DNA from: Ruminococcus sp.
GTDB taxonomy: Bacteria; Bacillota; Clostridia; Oscillospirales; Ruminococcaceae
NCBI GenBank assembly: GCA_031262105.1
Contig: JAISIH010000007.1
Coordinates: forward strand, 1 to 41,464
Direction of reading: 5' to 3'
Length of the DNA stretch: 41,464 nucleotides
Under the pieces are notes generated by a model that had not been told where the DNA came from, made no database searches, and worked only from the letters and a program-made list of their open reading frames with translations. Below, in pieces: positions 29,505 through 36,611 of this stretch. The first letter of the stretch is position 1, and the number at the start of each line of letters is the position of its first letter. The translations under genes were made by a program, and so were the position numbers.

Positions 29505-30515
29505 CTATATTACCCCCCTGTTTCGTCTTAAAGCGCGCTTCTTCTTAGCCTCCGCCGCCGCATCCTTGTCGCGCATACCGTAGAAGACGATAAGGGACAA
29601 AATACCGCCGACGATAAAGAGGATTATCGAGAGTGCGCCCGCCATGCCGTAGTCACGCGTGCCGGAGAGGAAATTGTTAAGATACATTACAAGCGTCATT
29701 GATGTTCTGTCTGTGCCGCCCGCGCCGCGTGTCATAATGTTCGGGATATCGAACATTTGCAGGCCGCCGATTAGTGACGTTACAATTACATAAAGGAGAA
29801 TCGGGCGGATAAGCGGCATTGTTATTTTCCAGAAAGTCTGTCTGGAATTCGCGCCGTCGATTGAAGCGGCTTCGTATAGGCTTGTGTCGATGCCGTTAAT
29901 CGCCGCCATGAGCATAATCGAAGTGTTCCCGAACCACATCAGGAAGTTAATCCCCGAGATGATTAGGCGGGTCGCCGGTATGCTGACCATGAACTGGAAG
30001 ATTGAGCCTGTCCGCTCCGCAATCATCTGATTTATCGGACCGGTGTCGCCGAACAATGCCCAGAATAAGAAGGACATTGCCGCCGCCATAATCACGTTCG
30101 GGAGATAGATTACGACTTTGAAGAAGCCGGTGCCTTTGAGCTTTAACCTGAGGTCGGTGAACCACGAGGCAAGAAGCAGTGATAAAAATATCTGCGGGAT
30201 AAATCCGACAACCCATATGAGGAAGGTGTTGCCGGCGAATTTCGCGACGTCGGGGGTTGAAAAGAGCTGTCGGAAGTTTTCGAACCCGATAAATTCGTTG
30301 TGCATATCCTGCCCGAGGACTTGATAACGCTCAAAAAAGCCGTATGTGAAGGTTGTCAAAAGCGGATAGAGCGACGCCACCGCATAGACGATGAAAAACG
30401 GCGCGATAAAAAAATATCCCCATTTTTCGTAGCTTATTGACTTATGACGCCGGGGGCGGGTTTTTGTATTTGTACCGACGAGGCTTGGTGCCGGTCGATT
30501 AACAGCAGTTGCCAT
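29505..30515 (-). CDS. Carbohydrate ABC transporter permease (MalF/UgpA-like)
   Basis: 336 residues from ATG 30515, with GGAG 6 nt upstream. A TTG at 30581 is in frame but coincides with the -35 box. The N-terminal about 30 residues are basic and cytoplasmic, then six membrane segments with the EAA loop YEAASIDGANSRQTFWKITMPLIRP (part). It pairs with the downstream permease. The usual first gene, the sugar-binding lipoprotein, is absent: directly upstream is a divergent unrelated gene. Confidence 0.93.
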   Translation of the reverse strand: MATAVNRPAPSLVGTNTKTRPRRHKSISYEKWGYFFIAPFFIVYAVASLYPLLTTFTYGFFERYQVLGQDMHNEFIGFENFRQLFSTPDVAKFAGNTFLIWVVGFIPQIFLSLLLASWFTDLRLKLKGTGFFKVVIYLPNVIMAAAMSFLFWALFGDTGPINQMIAERTGSIFQFMVSIPATRLIISGINFLMWFGNTSIMLMAAINGIDTSLYEAASIDGANSRQTFWKITMPLIRPILLYVIVTSLIGGLQMFDIPNIMTRGAGGTDRTSMTLVMYLNNFLSGTRDYGMAGALSIILFIVGGILSLIVFYGMRDKDAAAEAKKKRALRRNRGVI

Positions 30516-30551
30516 ATATACTCCATATTTATCGTAAGGATTTGTATAAGT

Positions 30552-30581
30552 AGTATAACTCACTGCTTTTTTTTTATGCAA
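30552..30581 (-). promoter_or_regulatory. Promoter of the permease pair
   Basis: Minus-strand TTGCAT (30576-30581), 18-nt spacer with an A-run, TATACT (30552-30557). Confidence 0.65.
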
Positions 30582-30640
30582 AATAACATATTGCTTTTTA
30601 TTTTTAATTATGTTAAACTTAAGAAAAGAGAGGTTAAATT

Positions 30641-31417
30641 ATGAATACTCACAAAATTTTGGTCAAAAGCGCGAATATTCCCGAAGAACGTATTCGCGAA
30701 CTTGCCGCCGCCCCGTTCCCGAAAAAGCCGCCCACAGACGAGGCGCGGAAGGTTTATGTTAAGGCGGCATTAAAGCAGTTTTTACTTAGCATCCTCATAG
30801 CCGCCGGCGGTGCTGCGGTTTACCTTTTATCAGCACGCAGGCGTTTTTTGGCAATTTTAATTCTTGTGGTTGCGGTTATAATTTTTATAGTTGCGATAAG
30901 CCACTTCCTGAAGCTTTTCAAGGACATTCGCGAGACGAACCCCAAAGCGGTTTTGCGCCAATTTCTACATACAATCCTCCTCGGATACGATTCGGATATA
31001 TTCGGGAAGAAGTCGGTGTCTTACGCATATAGCGAGCTTTTGCGGCTTATACCCGACGCGGTTTTGTGCAAAAAGGTTGATTTTGAAAGGTACTTAACGA
31101 ATTTCCGCGAATACATAAGGCGTAAGCACAACGAAAGCTACGACGACGTTTTCTTAAAAGATTTTAACGAAAAGCGGGAAGCCGTTCCGATAATCAAGAA
31201 CGTAAGTTTTAGCGAACAGGGCGGCGGGATTTATAACGCGGTTTTCACCGTTGAATACATCGAACAGGGCAAGCAAGAAAGCGGCAAGCTTTCATCAAGC
31301 AAGCCCAAGGCGAAAGATTACGCTCGCTTTGAAGTCACATTTGAAGTTCTTCTCATAAAATCCGGGCAGTTTTACTTTTTTGCTGACCCTATGCCGGAGA
31401 TTAGTTTTATTGATTAA
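30641..31417 (+). CDS. Two-TM membrane protein of unknown function
   Basis: 258 residues, ribosome site AGAGAGG. The cytoplasmic N-terminal about 45 residues are followed by a pair of hydrophobic segments at about 47-66 and 70-90 (LLSILIAAGGAAVYLLS, FLAILILVVAVIIFIVAI), then a soluble basic region of about 165 residues that ends in beta strands (YNAVFTVEYIEQG, ARFEVTFEVLLIKSGQFYFF). The late part could be an NTF2- or Tim44-like fold, but I do not recognise a family. Single gene, divergent from the permeases, ended by a good terminator. Confidence 0.8.
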   Translation: MNTHKILVKSANIPEERIRELAAAPFPKKPPTDEARKVYVKAALKQFLLSILIAAGGAAVYLLSARRRFLAILILVVAVIIFIVAISHFLKLFKDIRETNPKAVLRQFLHTILLGYDSDIFGKKSVSYAYSELLRLIPDAVLCKKVDFERYLTNFREYIRRKHNESYDDVFLKDFNEKREAVPIIKNVSFSEQGGGIYNAVFTVEYIEQGKQESGKLSSSKPKAKDYARFEVTFEVLLIKSGQFYFFADPMPEISFID

Positions 31418-31436
31418 AACTGTTGTGAATGTTAAA

Positions 31437-31471
31437 CCGCCGAAGCTTGTTTTTGCTTCGGCGGGTTTTGG
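31437..31471 (+). terminator. Terminator of the two-TM gene
   Basis: CCGCCGAAGC (31437-31446), 8-nt loop, GCTTCGGCGG (31455-31464), then GTTTTGGTTTTTGG. Confidence 0.88.
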
Positions 31472-31683
31472 TTTTTGGTTAATAATTAAAAACTTTTCTT
31501 TTATCTGTTGGGGGGTGTTGTAAACTTATATAGTAGATGTTTCTGCAAATATATCACAAAGGCAGCGAGTCCGCTTACAATAATGGTTTGCGAGTTTGTG
31601 TGAGATTACAGGAGGGCAGTTTTAAAGATTAAACATAGGCGAAAAATCGACTGAAAATAAGAAAAAGGAGGGCGAAATTTCGG
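31472..31683. other. Intergenic region without visible gene
   Basis: AT-rich, no coding frame of note. Two AGGAGG-like sequences (near 31610 and 31668) are not followed by an open frame. No recognised RNA family. Confidence 0.5.
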
Positions 31684-31721
31684 TAAAGCTGATGGGAGCA
31701 AAGACACTCTCGTCAGCTTTA
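31684..31721. terminator. Long hairpin downstream of the LRR gene
   Basis: 15-bp arms (31684-31698 and 31707-31721, starting TAAAGCTGA) with two wobble positions and an 8-nt loop. It lies 17 nt beyond the LRR stop codon; T-rich sequence is on the plus-strand side, so its direction is unclear. Confidence 0.55.
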
Positions 31722-31737
31722 TTCTGTTTTATCTGAA

Positions 31738-33054
31738 TTATTCTGCCTTGCGCCTTTCAATAATGGTATGCTCCGGAAAACAGAAGATCTTGTATGTGCG
31801 CATATCATAATAGTTCATTTTAGTGTGGATATAGTCGAGGGTATCCGGAAGAGAGGCAGTGTGCAATGAATCACAATCACTAAAAGCTTTCTCACCAATA
31901 GAAGTTACCGAGTCCGGAATGGTGATGTGGGTCAATGATTTACAACGAAACAAAGCAAATTCTCCAATAGAAGTCACAGAATCTGGGATTGTGATGTTAG
32001 TTAACGATTCACAATAACTAAAAGCACTATCTCCAATAGAAGTCACCGAATTCGGGATGGTAATGTCGGTCAATGATGTACAAGAGGAAAAAGCACTTTT
32101 CCCAATAGATATCACGGAATTTGGAATGGTTATGTTGGTTAGTGATTTGCAATAATAAAAGGCATCCTTGTGAATAGAAGTCACTGAATTAGGGATGATG
32201 ATATTGGTTAACGATTTGCAAAATGAAAAAACAGAATCTGAAATACAAGTCACCGACTTTGGGATGGTGATATTAATTAAATTGCAACCTTCAAAAGCAC
32301 TCACCTTAATAGAGGTTACCGAGTCTGGAATGGTGATATTGCTTAGCCTGCAATACTTAAAAGCACTCACCCCAATAGAGGTTACCGAGTCTGGAATGGT
32401 GATATTGTTTAGCTTGCAATTCTGAAAAACACCTTCATTAATAGAGGTCACCGAGTCCGGAATGGTGATATTGTTTAGCCTGCAATTCTGAAAAGCATAA
32501 TTTCCAATGAAAGTAACCGAATTCGGGATGTTGATATTATCAAACCCACAATCAGCAAAAGCATAATGTCCAATATATGTCACCGAATTCGGGATTGTAA
32601 CGTCAATTAAAGAACTGCATTCACTAAAAACACTATGTCCAATACGAGTCAACGAGTCCGGAATAATAATGTTGGTTAACGATTTGCATCCACGAAAAGC
32701 AGCGTCTCCAATTATAGTCACCGAATTTGAGATATTGATGTCGGACAATGATATGCAATCGTAAAAAGCACACTCTCCAATAGAAGTTACCGAATCCGGG
32801 ATAGTTATGCTGGTTAACGATTTACAACCGTAAAAAGCATCCTCTCCAATAGAAGTTACCGAATCAGGAATGGTAATGGACTTTAACGATTTACAACCCC
32901 TAAAAGCACCATATCCAATAGAAGTTATCGTATTTGGGATAACGACCATTTCTAACCGTTCATAATCCTTAAAAGCCTCGTCACTAATAGAAGTCGCCGA
33001 TTTTGGAACTTTAACTTTTGTAGTTAATTTACGTTTTAGGTCAGATAATCCCAT
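31738..33054 (-). CDS. BspA-type leucine-rich-repeat protein, 16 repeats, no signal peptide
   Basis: 438 residues; GAGGTG before the ATG. After a short N-cap (MGLSDLKRKLTTKVKVPKSA) there are 16 tandem repeats of the type ITIPDSVTSIGxxAFxxCxSLTN (LRR_5/TpLRR family). Units 1-5 and 11-16 are 23 residues; units 6-10 lose one residue (CRLNN instead of CKSLTN), giving a block of five 22-residue units. A non-repeat C-terminal cap follows. There is no signal peptide, TM segment, sortase motif or dockerin, whereas most BspA-type proteins are surface-exposed. Gene GC is clearly lower than in flanking genes, suggesting transfer. Function probably protein binding. Confidence 0.92.
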   Translation of the reverse strand: MGLSDLKRKLTTKVKVPKSATSISDEAFKDYERLEMVVIPNTITSIGYGAFRGCKSLKSITIPDSVTSIGEDAFYGCKSLTSITIPDSVTSIGECAFYDCISLSDINISNSVTIIGDAAFRGCKSLTNIIIPDSLTRIGHSVFSECSSLIDVTIPNSVTYIGHYAFADCGFDNINIPNSVTFIGNYAFQNCRLNNITIPDSVTSINEGVFQNCKLNNITIPDSVTSIGVSAFKYCRLSNITIPDSVTSIKVSAFEGCNLINITIPKSVTCISDSVFSFCKSLTNIIIPNSVTSIHKDAFYYCKSLTNITIPNSVISIGKSAFSSCTSLTDITIPNSVTSIGDSAFSYCESLTNITIPDSVTSIGEFALFRCKSLTHITIPDSVTSIGEKAFSDCDSLHTASLPDTLDYIHTKMNYYDMRTYKIFCFPEHTIIERRKAE

Positions 33055-33096
33055 AATTTCACCTCAAATTAGATTTGAAACGTAAAACCATTATTT

Positions 33097-33125
33097 AATA
33101 TATCACAATTTACGTGATTTGTCAA
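33097..33125 (-). promoter_or_regulatory. Promoter of the LRR gene
   Basis: Minus-strand TTGACA (33120-33125), 17-nt spacer, TATATT (33097-33102). The spacer contains ATCAC-7 nt-GTGAT, a small inverted repeat that could be an operator. Confidence 0.8.
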
Positions 33126-33543
33126 GCAAAAATCGTGATAGTCGTTTTCTGTTTTTCTCAACCGAGAACTTTATTATACAAGCGAAGAAAACCGACCGTA
33201 AAGAAACTATCGCATGGTCGGGTCGGGTCGATACAACAAATGAATCGCCTTGTATTTTACTACGGTCTGGAAAGGGGGAGAGGGGTGGGGGGGAGTGCAG
33301 AGGGGGGGTAGGGGGGAGGGGGAAAACAAGAGGACAGTGGAGACGTTCACTCGTGGTAACGAGATTGTACTCAGGTTGTCCCCCTCTCCCCTTTTCCCCC
33401 TTTGCAGATTACGAAAGATTAAGGTTTAAGAAAAAACAGGGGGAAAAAGCGGCGCGGGTGAAAAAGCGGCGGCGCGAGGGAAAAATGCGGGGCGGCGCGG
33501 GAACGTAGCGCAGGCGGCGCAACATTGCGCGAGGAAAAAGAGT
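33126..33543. other. Non-coding region with G-run tract and GAAAAAGCGGCG repeats
   Basis: No credible gene. It contains a G-run tract (33274-33322), a C-run tract (33380-33400), and three imperfect copies of a GGGAAAAAGCGGCGCG-like unit (about 33439-33499), followed by a small hairpin GCGCAA-CA-TTGCGC (33517-33530). Open frames across it encode only Arg/Gly-rich low-complexity sequence. Confidence 0.7.
33274..33322 (+). repeat. G-run tract with G-quadruplex potential
   Basis: Six plus-strand G runs of 4-7 bases separated by loops of 1-8 bases within 49 nt, satisfying the usual four-run quadruplex rule with G runs longer than needed. Confidence 0.8.
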
Positions 33544-33558
33544 AACGGCTACGCCGTT
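33528..33558 (-). terminator. Terminator of the M13 peptidase gene
   Basis: Minus strand AACGGC - GTA - GCCGTT (33544-33558), overlapping the first base of the stop codon, then ACTCTTTTTCC. Confidence 0.7.
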
Positions 33559-35876
33559 TACCAAACAGCAACCCGATTCTCAGGCTTAACATACATTCCA
33601 TCGCCCTCTTTCACGTCATAGACTTCGTAGAATTCATCGAAGAGGGGGAGTACCCTGTCAACGCGAAGCCAGAAGGAACTGTGAACGTCGCTTTGTGCGA
33701 ACACAACCGCCCGCTGACGGGTTCTTACATTCGCCCACGAGCCGGCAAAACTCCTAAAGAAGAGGTCAAGGTCGGGGTTTTCTTTTTTGCTTTCGAGGTA
33801 TTCGAGGATAACGGACAGACCGGCAATGTCGGCGATATCCTCTCCGACAGTCTGCGAGGCGATTGTCATAAGCCCCGGCGCGAATTCATAGCCGTCATAA
33901 TGGGTAATTATGCTCTTGACCCGGCTGTCGAATTCCGCAAAATCTTCGTCAGTCCACCAGTTGCGGATTACGCCTTTCGAGTCGTAGGTTGCGCCTTGGT
34001 TATCGAACGCGTGGCTTATTTCATGCCCGACGATTGCGCCGAATGCCCCGAGGTTTGCTTCAATCGGCGCGTCCGGGTCATAATAAGGCGCAGTAAGGAT
34101 TCCCGCCGGGAAATAAAGTGTCGAGAAGAAGGGGAAATACCCGGCGTTCGCTTCATAAACCTTCATCTCGCGCATAATGTCAATGTCGTAGTCATGCTCT
34201 TCACCGTATGGCTTGAGAAGATTTGCCGTTTCCGCCTTGTTAAACTCGTTTTTAATGATAAACGCATCCTTCGATTTTACGTCAACATCATCCCAAGCGG
34301 AAGACATATCGTCCGGATACGCGCCTAAAACCCGAAGCGAACGAAGCTTCTCTTTCGCCTCTTCGCGAGTGCTTTCATCAAGCCATGTGTAGCTGTCCAT
34401 CCGCTTAATATAAGTCGCAATCGCGCCGTTCGCAATCTCCTCCGCGCCCGCTTTAACGCGCGGGTCAACATAATACTTCGCGTAAATCCGCTGTAGGAGC
34501 AGCGTCATCTCTTTTGTCGCTTCGCTTACATAATAATCTTCCTTAGAAAGCGGCTTCACCCCTGCGACAGCCTCGCGGAAAGCCACATACGCCTTGCGGA
34601 AATCGTCGCCGAGATAGTTCTTGTAGATGCGGGCAACCGTAACCTTAAGCGCGGTTTTTAACACCTCAAGGTTTTCGGGAAGAAGTATCTTTGCGAATTC
34701 TTCATACCTGCTCTCGTCATGGACAAATACAAGCTGCTCCGGGTCCGGCTCGCCGCCCTGCGCCTTAATATTCGCCGAAAAGTCCCATGCGGGAGCGGTT
34801 TTTTGTACCTCTTCGAGGGTTTTTATTTTGTAAGTTAAGCTTGTGTCGCCCTGCTGCTCGGGGGTTAATGAGGCTTCATAAACCGCCTTTTCAAACGCCG
34901 TAAAAGCGGCGGCGTTCCCCTCAGGGTCGCTGTCTCCGATAAGCCGGAGCAGTTCGCGGCTGTAATTTTCAATGTCATCAAGGTTGCTGCTGTAGGCACT
35001 TTCTTCATAACTCTCAACCGCAAGCTTCGGAACACCGACAAAATAAATATTCTTTTGGTCGCCTCTGAAATTGTTAAGTATGCCAAGATCCAAAAAGTTT
35101 GCGAAGCCCATCTGCTTTATCATTAGGGTATAAATATGATGAACAGCCGCCGTGTCCTCCGCCTCGTCGATAAGCCTAAAAAGCTTTTCAAAATAATAGA
35201 GGTTAACGTCCTTGTTTCCGAGTTTTATAAAAGCCTTGTAAAAATCCGCCGCCTTCTGCTCGTCAGAACCCTGCTCGAACTCGCCCTCTGCAAGTTTTTT
35301 AAGCAGATCCGCAAGCTGATTTTCTGCAAGCCTTCCCGCCTCCGGCAGAGGACCCGCAGTGGTCATTCCGGGCAGAACCTCAAGGTCCTCAAAATTTTCT
35401 TTGTTAACCGCCGCATAGAAGCTGTCGGCGGGGTTTGTGCCGTAAACCTGATATATTCGCAGAATTAACGTTTGTAACTCTGCTTCCGAAAACGCCTTTT
35501 CGGGGGAAAGCAAGCCGTCGCCGTCCTCGTCAAGGATAACCCGCGCTTCGGCTAAGTTTTCAATTGCCTCATTTAAGCTTTTCGATACGTCGGTAAATTC
35601 GGGTCTTTCAGCCGCCGGCAAGAGCCAGCCGTTGCCCGGTTCGGGTAACTCCCCGAATGCGCGGTCGGTCATCAGATAGGCGTTGCCGACGGTTAATGCT
35701 TCTTTGCCGTTAAGTTCGCCTAAGATTTTTTCAATCGTTGCTTCGGGGTTATAAAAATCCGCCGCGTTAAGGAGAATTGCCGCCGCTTCGGCGTTTGTGA
35801 AATCTTCTGCCGAAACATTAATCGACAGTGAAAATGCCATTGCGAGGGCAAGGAGCAAGGAAACTAATCTTTTCAT
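33558..35876 (-). CDS. Secreted M13-family zinc metallopeptidase with SLH-like N-terminal region
   Basis: 772 residues. Signal peptide MKRLVSLLLALAMAFSLSINVSA, no lipobox Cys. Residues about 25-150 resemble a degenerate S-layer-homology region and contain an EF-hand-like DEDGDGLLSPEKAF. The peptidase M13 N and C domains follow: zinc-binding HEISH (His618, Glu619, His622), the GEDIADIAG motif with third ligand Glu679, and the NAGYFPFFSTLYFPAGIL region. M13 enzymes (neprilysin/PepO type) cut short peptides outside the cell. The C terminus ends RVAVW, close to the family's C-x-V-W end but without the Cys. The protein probably stays at the cell wall if the SLH-like part works. Confidence 0.92.
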   Translation of the reverse strand: MKRLVSLLLALAMAFSLSINVSAEDFTNAEAAAILLNAADFYNPEATIEKILGELNGKEALTVGNAYLMTDRAFGELPEPGNGWLLPAAERPEFTDVSKSLNEAIENLAEARVILDEDGDGLLSPEKAFSEAELQTLILRIYQVYGTNPADSFYAAVNKENFEDLEVLPGMTTAGPLPEAGRLAENQLADLLKKLAEGEFEQGSDEQKAADFYKAFIKLGNKDVNLYYFEKLFRLIDEAEDTAAVHHIYTLMIKQMGFANFLDLGILNNFRGDQKNIYFVGVPKLAVESYEESAYSSNLDDIENYSRELLRLIGDSDPEGNAAAFTAFEKAVYEASLTPEQQGDTSLTYKIKTLEEVQKTAPAWDFSANIKAQGGEPDPEQLVFVHDESRYEEFAKILLPENLEVLKTALKVTVARIYKNYLGDDFRKAYVAFREAVAGVKPLSKEDYYVSEATKEMTLLLQRIYAKYYVDPRVKAGAEEIANGAIATYIKRMDSYTWLDESTREEAKEKLRSLRVLGAYPDDMSSAWDDVDVKSKDAFIIKNEFNKAETANLLKPYGEEHDYDIDIMREMKVYEANAGYFPFFSTLYFPAGILTAPYYDPDAPIEANLGAFGAIVGHEISHAFDNQGATYDSKGVIRNWWTDEDFAEFDSRVKSIITHYDGYEFAPGLMTIASQTVGEDIADIAGLSVILEYLESKKENPDLDLFFRSFAGSWANVRTRQRAVVFAQSDVHSSFWLRVDRVLPLFDEFYEVYDVKEGDGMYVKPENRVAVW

Positions 35877-35894
35877 TTTAACCGCCTGTAAAAA

Positions 35895-36602
35895 TTATTC
35901 TTGCGGGGTGTCGTAAGCCTGTTCTGCCGCTTGTAATGCCATGGCTGCTTTTTTCCTTGAAATCGCCATGTCCGCAAGGAACAGCCCTACCCCGATAACA
36001 ATTGCCGCAACGCCGATAAGTATCATTACAGAAACGTTGTAGGCGTCCGGCGCGAGAACGAGGATTTCGTACGGGATGAAAACTTCGTTGAACTCTGTTC
36101 TGTCCGCGACGTAACCGTAGGTTTGCATTGTCTCGAAGGCGTATTCCAAAAGCTCGGGGTCGAGGGTTTTAACCCGCCCGGTGAAGTCGAAATATTCCGA
36201 ACGGAAGACCGATTCGTCTTCGGAATAGCTAAGCTCTAAAATCCTGTTGAAATGCTCTTCAAAAGGGGCGTATGTAACCTCCGCGCTGATGAAATAGACG
36301 GTCTCGTCGGCGGTGTAGCAGGGGATTATGTAGTGTTGGGAATAGAGCCGCTCGTCCGTTTTTATGCCGAATGTGCTGCTTTCTTCGGTTGTTTCGGCAT
36401 AGTTTTCGAGAACGAAATCGACGGTGCAGGAGAGGTATTCGCGGGGCTTAAGCTCCGTGTCAGTGAGGGCGTAAAGGCTCTCACGCGGGGCGGTCTGGGC
36501 GGCGTTTTCAATCACGCCGGTGATAATTAACACAACGCCGATAAGGGCGAAAATTATCGCTGTTATGCGAAAACGCGGGAGATTGTTAAAAAAGTTATTC
36601 AT
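35895..36602 (-). CDS. Two-TM protein with extracytoplasmic domain
   Basis: 235 residues. N-terminal TM at about 11-30 (ITAIIFALIGVVLIITGVIE), an outside domain of about 150 residues rich in Glu and Tyr, a second TM at about 183-205 (MILIGVAAIVIGVGLFLADM), and a short basic cytoplasmic tail. No family recognised. It lies between purL (9 nt downstream of the purL stop) and the M13 peptidase (18 nt), all on the same strand, so cotranscription is likely. A partner or sensor role at the surface is speculation. Confidence 0.8.
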   Translation of the reverse strand: MNNFFNNLPRFRITAIIFALIGVVLIITGVIENAAQTAPRESLYALTDTELKPREYLSCTVDFVLENYAETTEESSTFGIKTDERLYSQHYIIPCYTADETVYFISAEVTYAPFEEHFNRILELSYSEDESVFRSEYFDFTGRVKTLDPELLEYAFETMQTYGYVADRTEFNEVFIPYEILVLAPDAYNVSVMILIGVAAIVIGVGLFLADMAISRKKAAMALQAAEQAYDTPQE

Positions 36603-36611
36603 ATTAAATCC

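Noticed and set aside
30516..30581. 22-codon N-terminal extension of the upstream permease
   Set aside because: The TTG start coincides with a -35 box, while ATG 30515 has GGAG at proper spacing.
31800..33000. CRISPR-like regular spacing of about 69 bp
   Set aside because: The period matches 23-residue LRR units in a single open frame; repeats are not separated by unique spacers.
33119..33508. 129-codon plus-strand open frame rich in Gly, Arg and Lys
   Set aside because: It spans the G-run and GCGGCG repeats, has no ribosome site and encodes low-complexity sequence only.
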